A DNA stretch of 64,000 bases from Nymphaea colorata (Eukaryota > Streptophyta > Magnoliopsida > Nymphaeales > Nymphaeaceae): contig NC_045149.1 in the NCBI RefSeq assembly GCF_008831285.2, positions 16,795,035 to 16,859,034 of the forward strand, read 5' to 3'. The position numbers and the translations under genes are program-made. Positions 1 to 10,800 of this stretch are shown here, piece by piece. The first letter of the stretch is position 1, and each line of letters begins with the position of its first letter. The notes below the pieces were generated by a model that saw nothing but the letters and a program-made list of their open reading frames with translations, did no database searches and was not told where the DNA came from.

Positions 1-74
1 GAATTAAATAACTATGGTTTAATCAATCTATTTGAGACAAGATTATTTAATTTAGTAAATCTTTGTGTTCAGAT

Positions 75-378
75 CTATGTCACATGGGGTAGGGGTATGA
101 TACACGTACGGGTACGGACATGTGCGTACGGGTACGACGATTTTAGAAAATTTTAAATTCTCAAAATTAAAGGAAAATGAGAGGAAAGTATAGAATCTTA
201 GTGGAAGGGAAATACAAAAGAAGAGAAAAATCAAAATTAAAGAAAAAATTAAGTTTGAAAATAAAAGTTTAAATGTTTTAAAATGCAGCCGTACCCAGCT
301 GCATCCACATACCCACATCGCCGTACCCATGTACTGACATGGTTACCTAGGCAAATCACACGTACCCATGTCACATAG
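75..378. mobile_element. Non-autonomous DNA transposon (hAT-like MITE), 304 bp
   Basis: The ends are inverted repeats: CTATGTCACATGGG on the left and CCCATGTCACATAG on the right. They are flanked by a near-perfect 8-bp target duplication, GTTCAGAT at 67-74 and GTTCAAAT at 379-386 (7 of 8 match). The interior is rich in GGGTACG/CGTACCC motifs and has no coding capacity. An 8-bp duplication fits the hAT superfamily, but the terminal bases are not a textbook hAT end, so the superfamily is inferred. It probably lies within intron 3 of the adjacent minus-strand plastid CDP-DAG synthase gene. Confidence 0.7.
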
Positions 379-386
379 GTTCAAAT

Positions 387-877
387 ACATGTAAAGGAAA
401 TAATAAGAACAAGAACTTGGAAATAAGACTTACAAAATAGTTGGCATTTCAGGGACAAAAAGTTTCTTTCTGTTAGCCTTGATCTGCAGGCTCTAATAAT
501 GGTGACAATTGATAAGGGAGAGCAAGACACCATTCACTGGTGATTGATGCAGAATTTGGCATCTACAAGGCCTTTCAATGTAGGTCATTCAAAGTACTTT
601 CTTAATTTGTTAATGATGTCATAGAAACACCAGGAATTCCTCACACTTCTTGTCCTTTTCTTGCAACTGCTTTTGACATTTCTTTCCTTCACCAAATTGA
701 TGGTGTTGTCAACAATCAAATACCGTTTCTTGGAGTCATATAAATTATTTTGGCTAAAATGACTGTTCAACTACAAGGATGATGAAACCTGAGAACATAT
801 AGTTAACAAAGAATATCGCAAAGTACTAAAATGTTTATGCCCTCAATTTAACAAACAAGAAAGCCAAGAAAACATAC
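387..877 (-). other. Inferred intron 3 of the plastid CDP-DAG synthase gene
   Basis: AT-rich sequence follows the donor at 877-876 (minus strand, GTATGT). I looked for the expected next exon, a Trp-Pro-rich segment leading into the catalytic domain, and found none. The intron therefore runs off the left edge and includes the MITE at 75-378. Confidence 0.6.
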
Positions 878-1414
878 TAGTATTCAAGGCAGGGGCTGCC
901 AGACCACATCGAAGCTTCACCCAGAAGCAAGGAAGGTAACCACAGTAAAAGAGCCCAAAGATTGCACTACTCAGCTGTGCAAAACGAGGATTCCCTCGCT
1001 GCAAAACCAATGCCATTGCTACGATGAAGGCAGATGATGTCACAGAAATGTCCATATGACCAAAATACCTAGTCATGAAGGATAAATAGGTAAGCAAAAA
1101 TTACACACTTCATAGATTAATATACTACAAAACAGATATCGGAATTTTGAACAGGTGGCATTCCATAGATTTTTATGTCTCTGCACAATCTCAAGTAAAC
1201 GTGAGAAAATGACAGGAAAAAAACATTAAGAAGTTTCCCATGCTATAATACAAATGCAGTCCAAGTTATATATGTGGTCGTTGATGAGAAAATTCATGTG
1301 CTATTACTAACAGTGTGCTAAAGTAATGGATTACTTAAAGTAAGCATTATATTTTTTTTCAGCCTGTGATATCCTGTTCTCCTCTTTTCTTTGTGATCCT
1401 GCATTTCTTTCAGG

Positions 1415-1475
<61 letters not shown>

Positions 1476-3808
1476 GAAAGGCTGCAAGCCCTCTCCTTCT
1501 CTCCGTGGGTGAGGGCCAGCAGCAGCCCTCCCTCTCACACACAAATCTTCTCTTTCATTCTCTATTCCTTTCTCTTTCACTGCTATAGATAAGGGCCATC
1601 AGCCATCACATCAGCCCTTGCCCCTCTCTCATGGACGGCAAATTCTCTCTGTCTTTTAAACTAGGCATCAGGCAGGCTGGGCACCTGTCCGGGTAGTTGG
1701 GTTCCTGCTCGTTTTTGGCTCCTAGATTGAACCAGGTGATGTGTGTGCATGTACAATACTCTTTTAATTTTGTCACAGTTGGCCCAGGCCCCAGCATGGG
1801 TATTGATGGTCAGGCCAGCCTGAGCCTGACACTTATCGGCCCAAGCCAGGCCAATGCCTAGCCCTACTCTCTTTGTGTTGCAAGTTCTATCTTTTTCTCT
1901 TATTTGTTTCATATTAGGATCTGAATTTTCAATTGCTGAATGTTGAACCGCATGTTCCGTATTAAGATAATATTTTTATTGAATTGCTTAATGATGAACT
2001 GCGGCTGCTTCACATGAAGATCTGGTTTCTTCGTTTTTTCACCAGCATTAATGTTCATGAAACACCTCTTAAACTAGAAGACTTTGGCCATGTTGGTTTA
2101 GTTTGTATCATTTATTATGGCCCAATAATTTAAAATTTCAAAGTGAAATCTCTTGCAGCTGAAATCCAAAAACTTTCAACTGACATCTTCTACATTGTTG
2201 AACTTGAGCTGACCAGCTCAAAATTCAAAATTATTTCCATGTATTCTAACTTCTAAGTAACCAAATGCTGCTCTTCCAAGTTCGATATATAGCCGTTTTT
2301 TTTTTCAACTTCAATCAATATTTACGAAAATCAGATACGCAAATTATGTTTTATAAGGTTTTAAAATTAAGCATCTTAGTGTTTTTCCATTGATTTTAGA
2401 CATCAAGGTTCTATAAATTTTTGCATTATCTTGACTTAATTGAGTTTATTATATTCTTACCAAAACATATGTGCAGTTGATTGTTCAAGTTTGAAAAAAT
2501 GCCACAAACAGTTCCAGCTAGGGAACATTCAGTTGAAGAAGGTTGTGACGAAAGAAAATAGGAAATTTGAGTTCCAACTTCCAACTATTGCAAACAAAAT
2601 TTAGAGGTGGCATAGCAAGAATGAAGCAACATTTAGCTGGAACTCACAAAGGTGCAAAGACAAAAAACAGCTACTGATTACGCATATAGCTTGACTTGGA
2701 TCATAGACTCGCAAATAGATAAAACACAATGCATGAGGAAGCCACGTTGACCTAATCAGAAGAGCAAATGCAAAGGTCCAATGCAGTAAAACGTAGCAGG
2801 CCAACTTACAGCGTCATCAAGGGCATGGCAGCAGAAATGACAGAACAAACTCTCGAGAGATATCTAGGAGGCGGTGTCATTCCGGCAGCTATACCACGGC
2901 TTCGAACCAATGCAAAATATTCTCTTGTACCAGCAAATACGGCAGCAGCCATCATAACCGTGAAGAACCAACCCCCAGCCAAGACCATACCACCAACGCC
3001 GATACCAATTCCAAGACCGAAAACAACGCGATTCTTCAACTGGCTCCCTTGATGTTTTTGCTGTTGATTAGTCGGAGAACTGTCTTGCTTCTCTTCCGAA
3101 ACCTCCATTTTCTCAATCTGATCCTCGATTACAATATTCTACTTGAAGATTGTTAAAAAGCTAAATCATAAGTTTGCTCCATCCATTCACAGTTAGTATA
3201 AAGCAGCATCAACTTAATTTATCATACAAAGGATTTTAATTAGCAAAATTTGACCCCAGAAAGAAATATCACGGCAGCCCATATTGCGAAATATGCGCTG
3301 CATCCCTTTTTGGATTGAATTGCAACTTATACTGTAGAATTTTCTTTTTTCTCGCTTGAAAATTGTTCACAGGAATTAATAGGAAAATATAGAAAAGAGC
3401 CTGCCGTACTGTCAATCATACATCGTGCTGCTTCTTGGATTGAATTAAATGCATCTTTCGAGATTTTCCATTTCCTTTAAGTTTTTCGTCCAAGACACGA
3501 CGCAATAGTCTAGTTTACAGAAAGAATATAGATACAAAAGAAAAGAACACCTGTTTCTCCTCTTCCTCTGGCTTCGCACCGGCGGCGACGTCGGTGAAAA
3601 CCCAGCAACCACCACGCTTGACCGGCAGCTTCTGAAGCTCGAATTCGCCAAATAAATTGCATGATTCGGATGCGATAACCAACCCGAACTTCGGTCTCAA
3701 AGAGAAGGCCGTGGGCCTTAAAGGAGGGCGAGAGAGGCGAGAGGATAGGGACGAAGGGACGAGTGGATGAAGGGATCTGAGCCGACAGGAATGGAGATTA
3801 ACAGCCAT
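878..3808 (-). CDS. CDS4/5: Phosphatidate cytidylyltransferase (CDP-diacylglycerol synthase), plastid type; partial, first three coding exons
   Basis: The family enzyme converts phosphatidate and CTP to CDP-diacylglycerol and pyrophosphate; the plastid forms (CDS4/CDS5) feed phosphatidylglycerol synthesis for thylakoids. Coding exons read as 3808-3551, about 3123-2810 and 1068-878, with GT-AG junctions that keep frame (phases 0, 2, 1). Exon 1 begins MAVNLHS and is rich in Ser, Arg and Leu, like a transit peptide. Exon 2 carries hydrophobic segments and the conserved stretch REYFALVRSRG...GMTPPPRYLSRVCSVI. Exon 3 contains YFGHMD, QRGNPRFAQLSS and GLFYCGYLPCFWVKLRCGLA. About 254 residues are present; the C-terminal catalytic part (CDP-OH transferase signature) must lie left of position 1, since I find no further exon in 1-877. 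The exon 2 acceptor could also be at 3117. The ATG at 3808 is the first in its frame after an upstream stop near 4070. Identification rests on strong remembered family similarity. Confidence 0.9.
1417..1473. repeat. (TC)n microsatellite, about 57 bp, in an intron
   Basis: Pure CT dinucleotide run inside intron 2 of the plastid CDP-DAG synthase gene (between exons ending at 2810 and starting at 1068). It reads as a polypyrimidine tract on the plus strand and (GA)n in the transcript. Confidence 0.95.
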
Positions 3809-4140
3809 GACCGCACCTCCGATAATTAGGGCAGCTTCAGAGGTATCATCGAGAAGGGAAGCATCGTCGTCTTCGTCCTTCCCGTCGAAGGAAGGAAACC
3901 CTAGCTCCGCAGAGGCAAAATGCGCGGGGCCGCGGGATTTGGAGGGTGCGCCAGCAGCAAAGGCGCGGACGGGGAACGCCCCTTCCCTCGGTATTGGACG
4001 TGATCCTGTATCGTGCTGCTCGCTGAGACCGCGCTCCCAGTTCTTATCCCTTGATCCGCCGAACTACTGCATAAGCAAATCGGATCGGATCGTGATGTAG
4101 TGTGGTTCGACATACTTGGGCTAGCTGTAAGTTTAAGATC
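3809..4140 (-). promoter_or_regulatory. Probable 5' leader and promoter of the CDP-DAG synthase gene, GC-rich
   Basis: Sequence upstream of the ATG at 3808 is markedly more GC- and CpG-rich than its surroundings. The frame of exon 1 stays open upstream for about 85 codons, to a TAG near 4070, without an ATG. This is most simply a 5' untranslated leader and promoter-proximal GC island. I see no clear TATA box. Confidence 0.45.
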
Positions 4141-4460
4141 CATTTCGCGGGCGAATCAATTACCCATTAGCTTTCAAATAGGTCGCGCGAAGAACCTAAA
4201 ATGATTCAAAAGTATGTTGTTTTAATTTAAAATTAATTGATAACCTTTTCCTTATTCCATGTTATTTCTTTGTGATGTGGTTAGGGTTGGATTGATGTCT
4301 GGTGATTTAAAAGTATTATATTTTAATTTAAAATTAATTAATAAAAAGGATTTTAGCAGTATTTTCGGAAGACTCAGATCTAAGATCTTTATTTTGATGA
4401 ATAATAGGTGCATGCGAATTGACTTGGGAAATCTACCACCTTAGAATCTTGAACTTGAAT

Positions 4461-4563
4461 GGCTGTTTGGTAACATGTATCTGTCCTAAAAATTGTGACA
4501 AATTCGTTTTATGAATCTGCCCCAACTTATAGTGCACATACTTTACTATTACCAAATAGCCCC
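4461..4563. mobile_element. Short MITE-like inverted-repeat element, about 103 bp
   Basis: GGCTGTTTGGTAA at the left end is matched by TTACCAAATAGCC at the right end (12 of 13 paired). The ends resemble Tourist-like (PIF/Harbinger) termini. No convincing TTA target duplication is seen, so it is degenerate or assigned wrongly. Confidence 0.45.
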
Positions 4564-5320
4564 TAAAGTGGTAGTTTGGAGTTGAATCAGATCCAAGAGA
4601 GTGTCAAACTTAGACATCCTTATCAGCATGTAATACAAAATAGCGGAGTGAGGCGTGAAGTTGTAGCAAACCACAAATTTTACTTTATTTACATATGAAA
4701 AAATAACTATTTTTGTTTTTTTTTTCATATATAAGTGCTCCTTAGAGTTTGAAATTTAAACCTCTACATCAACCAACCATGGAGTATCTCACATTCAATA
4801 AATAATCAAAACGATTTGTTATTTCGAACATTTAATCGTATAAAACTCCATTTTTCTTGAAATATCATTCCTCTGGAATTTTCAATGGCTCTTCTGACAC
4901 TTATCTGGTGTTTGTTTGAACAATCCTGTTACATTTCATCCCCGCAGCAGATCACCATCTCCATGCGACATGTGATCCCAACATTTTAAATGGCCGACCT
5001 TCTACACACCATTGAAAGTTATCATAACTTATACATAATATACATGAATGAATTACATGCATGTCCGAACACGTCGTGCAGTTTTTCCAATTTTTCTCGT
5101 TCGCATGTGCATGTGCATGCGCATGCTTTAATGGCCACTGGTTTCCTAAGGATTTGCATCTCAAAAGCATGGCAGCCATGCACGACACGGTGAAATGTGG
5201 GCCGTGGAAATGAATTTAGATTACGATATGATTTTGACTATTTGGATCATTGCTTGTTCCTTTAAAATTAAATTGCTTAAATTTGCTTTTTCAAGAAAAA
5301 AAGAACTTTCGCCTATATGC

Positions 5321-5409
<89 letters not shown>

Positions 5410-6219
5410 GAAGCTGGATTCCTTTGGCCCTATCTGCACGCATTGAGGGATGGATGGCCAGAAAAATTCCATTCCTTTGTATGTGTATAAGTATATAACG
5501 TCAGATTCCTCTGACCATCTAGAATAATCCAATATCTAAGGCTGCAACATGAAAGGACAGGTGGCTATATATATATAACCGAGACCACTTAGGTTGGATA
5601 GAAACTAGATCTCTTAAATTGTATTTTGTTAAAATATATTTTAAACAAAATATGAATATTCTAAAATGTTCACTAAATCGATGTAAAATGAGTCTTCGTT
5701 CAAGTAGGTTATATAAAAAATATAAAATTTTTTACTAGTGAAATTTTGTCGTTATAAAAGCCTTGATTTTTCTATTACTATAGAAATGCTATTTGACTCA
5801 AAAAAACATTAACAAATAAACATTCTTAAGAACATATTTATATAGTAATGGGCTTGAGAAAAAAATGTTTAAACCCTCAATTTTGAGGAGTCAGATTTTT
5901 ACCTCTCACTCAGTGGTCTTTGAACTACGAATTACTATATACATATGCCCTTTGCCCAATTAAGAACAACTTTTTTTTACTCTCATTGAAGCTGAAAAAT
6001 GAAAGCTCACTTGTGCCTCGGACTGAGACCCAGTTTACAACAACTAAGCAGAACCCACAAGAAACCATCCAAGCCGCCGTCCATAAACCAGAAAAACAAC
6101 CCCAAGAATTTAGATGTTAAAATGCATAATGCTACCAAACCAACATCCCAACGACCAAACAAGACAAGAAACGAGAAAAATCAAGCAAGAGCAACAATGG
6201 CGAACTGCGACGGAACCGA
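4564..6219. other. Intergenic, AT-rich, no gene seen
   Basis: Between the CDP-DAG synthase promoter side and the 3' end of the first HyPRP gene. It contains the (AT)n tract at 5326-5404 and a CATGTGCATGTGCATGCGCATG run near 5103-5125. Short open frames here lack codon structure or similarity I recognise. Confidence 0.7.
5326..5404. repeat. (TA)n microsatellite, about 79 bp
   Basis: Uninterrupted TA dinucleotide run followed by ATTATATG. It gives a spurious run of Tyr-Ile codons in the plus-strand translation. Confidence 0.97.
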
Positions 6220-6750
6220 TCAAGGAGGGCAGATGAAGCCAGGAGGAGGAGTCTTCCCGCAGGTTATGAGAAGCTGAAGGGCAAGAGGAAGGTAGATGTT
6301 GAGGTTCAGAACCTTGAGCCTGAGCGTGGTGCAGAGGCAAGCGGCAGCCTCAAGCTCCACCAGTCCTTGCAGCAGCGGGCAGCAGGCGTTCTCCGCAGGG
6401 TCCCCAAGCCCGACGTGCACCAACCCGCCGAGCACATCCACACACGCACCTAATTTCAGCGCATTAACAGGGCACGTTGGAGCTGTCGATGATGGTGGCG
6501 GCATACATCCGCCGCCACTACCATCGCAGTTGCTGCCACCACCGCCACTCCCCCCACCACCATAGGGTGGATTGCTTGGATACCAACCACCACCACCGCC
6601 GGGCTGACAGTGACTTGGTGGAAGCGTCTTACGGTTGTGGCCGTGGCATGGGTCGGGGTCTGAACATGAACTACACCCTAGTGCTGGGAAGGCTGAAGAT
6701 ACCAGAACCATGCAAATGAAGAGAGAAGCAGTCATTTTTCGAGTCCCCAT
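6220..6750 (-). CDS. Hybrid proline-rich protein, glycine-rich linker variant (DC2.15/EARLI1 family, 8-cysteine motif)
   Basis: Secreted cell-wall or plasma-membrane-associated protein of the HyPRP family, related to lipid-transfer proteins; the exact role is unknown. From the N-terminus: a hydrophobic signal segment (ASLFICMVLVSSAFPALG), a short Cys/His-rich stretch (CSSCSDPDPCHGH), a Gly-rich linker, then the C-terminal 8-cysteine domain starting at CPVNALKLGAC and continuing with CCPLLQG, the CLC motif and two terminal cysteines, ending CPP. The gene has no intron. The frame is open to an ATG at 6777, but a TATA box at 6793-6800 would put transcription start about 6766-6770, downstream of that ATG. 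I therefore choose the ATG at 6750, which has A at -3 and G at +4; the ATG at 6735 is the alternative. Most relatives have a Pro-rich linker, so the Gly-rich one is unusual. Same strand as the HyPRPs at 17.7 and 26.2 kb. Confidence 0.93.
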   Translation of the reverse strand: MGTRKMTASLFICMVLVSSAFPALGCSSCSDPDPCHGHNRKTLPPSHCQPGGGGGWYPSNPPYGGGGSGGGGSNCDGSGGGCMPPPSSTAPTCPVNALKLGACVDVLGGLVHVGLGDPAENACCPLLQGLVELEAAACLCTTLRLKVLNLNIYLPLALQLLITCGKTPPPGFICPP

Positions 6751-6792
6751 CTTCTGGGCTTCTCCGAGGCGCTTCATTGCACTCCCAACTGG

Positions 6793-6800
6793 TTTTTATA
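6793..6800 (-). promoter_or_regulatory. TATA box of the first HyPRP gene
   Basis: TATAAAAA on the minus strand, 43-50 bases upstream of the chosen ATG at 6750. Its position rules out the in-frame ATG at 6777 as the usual start. Confidence 0.7.
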
Positions 6801-7718
6801 GACAGTGAAATGCATAAACTATTCAAAAGGATTGGTGGGTTGAAAAATTCTATGTGAATCCGTGACTCGCTCTTTTTTATAATGTGCAGAAATGGAAAAG
6901 GAACTATTATGAGTGCCATCCCTCTTGCATTCTGTGAAGAAATGGGCGTGGCCAATCAGTGATAAGGCCGTTCGTCTTGAAGCAAGAACCAAAGATTTGG
7001 AGTCATGTGGCGTGGCCTTGCACATCCGTGAACTAGATTTTTTGGGGTCTCGAATCTCCATGCAGAGCTGCTCGATCTCTTTAGCTCTCTGTGGTTGATC
7101 AGACTGTCATCTTCTTCTTTTTAGCAGATTTAATGGCGTTTGTCCACGAGCTCTAAGACTGCAGTGCAGATTGATAGTACTTAGATCAAGCAACGAGACA
7201 AAATCCGAGCTGGAGTCTACTGGTAGCCCACAGAATGATGGAAGCATTTGCAGTGGAGCAAGGCGCCTTTTGATCTTTGTTCCGCTGGTCCTTCTTCCTA
7301 TATGTTAGGTCCAGCTATGGATGCATCATGTGACATCTCATTCTGTTATATCTTTTATATCAATTTTATGTATTGAAGATGTTTATATTTTATATCCATA
7401 ATCGTTACTTCGGAAAGCTGGTCCTATATATGTCGGGAAAATTGGAAAATAAGATGCATGCGACAGATCTTCGTGCTAACGCAACTTTGGACTAATCACC
7501 AGCTGCTCACCCCGAGAACTAATCAGCTTTATATGTTTTCCATAATATTACTCTTGGTCACCTTAATTATTAACAATTTTCTGAATTGGTCCTCCGATTT
7601 CATGTCCTCCAAATCCATAGTCTGAATCTTTTTAACTATAGAGTATATGTGTTTTATTTTCACAAAACTAAGTGGACAGATTTGCTGCCTTCATGTTGAA
7701 CAACCTAAGCATATGAAC

Positions 7719-7785
<67 letters not shown>

Positions 7786-9340
7786 ATATGATTTTAAGAG
7801 GGATTAAGATCAGTAAACCCAAACTTTTTCGGCTTATACAATCTCTTTGATGCATCCAAACAAGATGCTCTGTACCTTTCATTTTCTTTTTAAGAGTAGA
7901 AGGTACTGAAAAATGATGCCTTTATCTCTACTGATCAATTCCAGATTCGCCTCCAGCTTTAGGTTAAGAAGGACTTGGAAGTCCAAACATCCAAAAAAAG
8001 AGAATGAATTTGAAAATTCATAAAGAAAACGACAGTAATTTATAAAAAAATTATATATATCATGAAGAAAGGGACGAACTTATGTAAAAAAGGGGCCAAT
8101 ATGGTAGCTAGATTATATAATATGATAACGTTTCATATGTTCAATATATTGGCACGAGAAAGATTCCTGACAAATTTAAGAATATTTTACTTATCATTTC
8201 CCATTAAGCTGAAAGAAAATTTTGAAAAAGTGTAAGAAGAAAAATAATTATAAAATTATATTAAAAAATCAGATGACTTAATGTGTATCTTTGAAAATTG
8301 ATGGTAAGGCTTGTCATGTTCACCCATATGTACAGCGTAATGCATCTGAATGCAACTGCACTCTGGAGGAAAACGATGAAAGTTAAAAAAAATAACCACA
8401 CAAACACACACAGAGGTATTATTAATCAACATAACTTGTGATGCTCTGTTTGATCACAAGAGTTATGCAAATCGGCCTGTTGGCCGAATCGAATCGAATC
8501 GAATGGGCCTATTCCGATTCGATCCGGGAGCCAATTCGTGGGCTGCTCCAAATCGCCCGATTTCTCTAGAATCGTCTGAATCGGGCGATTCAGATTAAAC
8601 CACCCGATTCGCCTTTAACAGAAGAAAGGCCCGATGCCCTTTGTGCCGGAATAAGGGAGAAGACGGGAAGCCCTGCCGGCGGTGGCGCGCTCTAACATGT
8701 AGTCGGTAGCCAACATTTTCTTCGACGATGCTGATTCCTTACTTGTGAGAGAATTGCAGTGGTGACTAAGGAGATATCGCCGGCCACCACCAAAGGGTTT
8801 GGATGTGAAGAAGAGAGGTTAAAATCCGGCAAGAGCTGCCAGGTTTAGGGGATCTCCTTCCTGTGCTTCCTTCTTCTAATTCTTTCTTGATTTGCCTTGC
8901 CGGTGACCACCTGCACATAAGAACCAGTTGGCCGAATAGACATTTTGCTCGTTTCAGTCTAATCGGCCAAAAGGGGCAAGAGGCGTCCAGTGAGTGATCG
9001 AGAAAGAAGGGCACCCTTCATCGTCTTGAGGTGCTACCGAAGAGGGAGACTTTTGTTGCAGCGCCACTGCTGTGTTAAAAAATGTGGGTTTGTAACCCAA
9101 GTGGAGGAAAATAAGATTTTCTGTTTGCCCTGTTTTAGATCCAATCACATATTATAGGAATTTGGTTTTTGTTTATTCTAAATTTATTTTTGGATCTGAT
9201 TTTACTTGTATATGTGAGGATCCGAATATGTTTAAGATACAATCATAACTGAGGGTTTTGTTTTGGTGTTCTTCCACAGGCTCTACAACGAATGATTCTG
9301 TAACATTCCAGTATGACAAAAGTGGTTCTACATTGAACTT
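6801..9340. other. Intergenic, repeat-bearing, no gene supported
   Basis: Upstream of HyPRP-1. It contains the AT tract at 7722-7783 and a GAATC-rich block around 8490-8640 with short inverted repeats of CGATTCNGATT type. The stretch at 8440-9150 may belong to the decayed copia element to its right. Open frames here are short and unrecognised. Confidence 0.6.
7722..7783. repeat. (AT)n microsatellite, about 62 bp
   Basis: Uninterrupted AT dinucleotide run about 0.9 kb upstream of the first HyPRP gene. Confidence 0.97.
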
Positions 9341-9349
9341 ACATCCTTC

Positions 9350-10800
9350 ATCAGTTTGAAAACAAAATTATTTTTCCATCAGATTGATTTTTAATCACTA
9401 CATTGCAGTTCACGGAACTTGATGAACATATCTGATGAGATAATGCTGGACCCCATAAATTACAGTGGATTTTTCAAATGCTCCTCGATAATGCTCTTTA
9501 ACTTTAACATTAAGAAAAGAAAGTCAGACACATTTTACCCATTTGACAACTCTCACAGAAGCAGTCTTTGAAACAACATCAACCTGATTTTGTTTCTCCA
9601 GGAAACTTATTTCTGCAGCATGAGTATGCACTAATTTTTCTTGCCAACGTCGCCTTCTATGACAGGGCCTAAGCCGAGTAAAACAACATGCCTGTGAATT
9701 GCTGTGTAAGTCCACGGAGATAGTCCATGTTATTGCCCATTGCCACCAAGGTCCTTCTTATCTGGTCCTTTGTACTTACGAAGCCATTAGCATATGCAAG
9801 GTACCTCTGAAGTTAACTGACTAATAAGGAGAAGGTTTTTTTTTAATTAGTTTTTTGGAACTACTCGATCATTATTAACAGTAAGAACCTTATTTTGAGT
9901 TGTGATTTTAGCAGTTCCAGTATGAGTAATGGAATTTTTCTTCATTTGCAACCATCACTCTCTCATTTCCGTGATCTTTACACAAACCTAGAAGATCTAA
10001 TTACCTGGATTAGCAGTAACATGAATTCCTTGCACCAGTGTATATCCAGGAACCACATCTAATTTTCATCTTCAAAAATTTTGAGTGCTGCTAAAGCGAG
10101 GGATATCATCAGCTTGAAAAACTTGATTACAACGACGCCAACAATTTAATGCCATATGGTTTTGCTTGTCATATATAGATTGATCTGAAGGATTGCTCGG
10201 GGGTCGATTACCATCTTTTTGATCTGATTTAGTTGAAAATTTCTGTTCTTATGATTTCTTACTTGGACAAAACCATGCCCAGCTGGGAAGAAAACTAATC
10301 TCCCCCTTTTTTATTATAACACCGAGTAACAAATGCAACACCCACGTACACTCTCAGAAGCATGTATTGCCTTCTTGGAGTAAGGCGACCACGTTGATGT
10401 AAGAATGAGTGGGCAGCTTAAGCATGGTCGTCACCAGTGCTTCGAATTCATGTCCATTTCCCAGTCCATTGAAGAGCCAGAAACCCCACTTTGATCAGAT
10501 ATTGGTTTGCCAATGGCAACCAGTTCATCATAAACTCCTACGAATTGACGAGCTCAATCATTCATGGACTTGTCTGTTTCTTCGATGAAGTTCTTTAGTG
10601 CACACTGCACAGTGAGTTGAACATAATCATTCATAGAGAGTGTCCTGATCATCCATCCACAGAGCAGTCAATCTGAGTTCCTCCAAAAAGTTCCAGGGTT
10701 GCTTTCAGCTGGACTCTTTGCAGATAGAGTTTGTGATGGTTTAAGATATTCGCCATCAATCAGACCAAACATATCCTGAACCTTCAATCAGACCAAACGA
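9350..10800 (-). pseudogene. Decayed Ty1/copia retrotransposon, gag to start of integrase
   Basis: Reading the minus strand from 10800 downward gives, in order and across several frames, the pieces of a copia polyprotein. They are GLIDGEYLKPSQ and a gag segment with YDELVAIGKPISDQ, then GNGHEFEALVTTMLKLP; a segment like the pre-protease region (CWRRCNQVFQADDIP, near 10100); NKVLT and LISQLTSE-like residues near 9830-9900; then a GAG-pre-integrase-like stretch WQEKLVHTHAAEISFLEKQNQVD (9580-9660). Multiple stops and frameshifts separate the pieces, so it is dead. I find no reverse transcriptase or RNase H region. The family order and motifs are from general knowledge of plant copia elements; the boundaries are approximate. 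Confidence 0.75.

Noticed and set aside
3807-4143. Open frames on both strands in the GC-rich region
   Set aside because: They lack similarity and overlap the CDP-DAG synthase start; GC-rich leader explains them.
5195-5446. Plus-strand frame with long Tyr-Ile run
   Set aside because: It is the (TA)n microsatellite translated; the same applies at 7647-7882 and 20953-21273.
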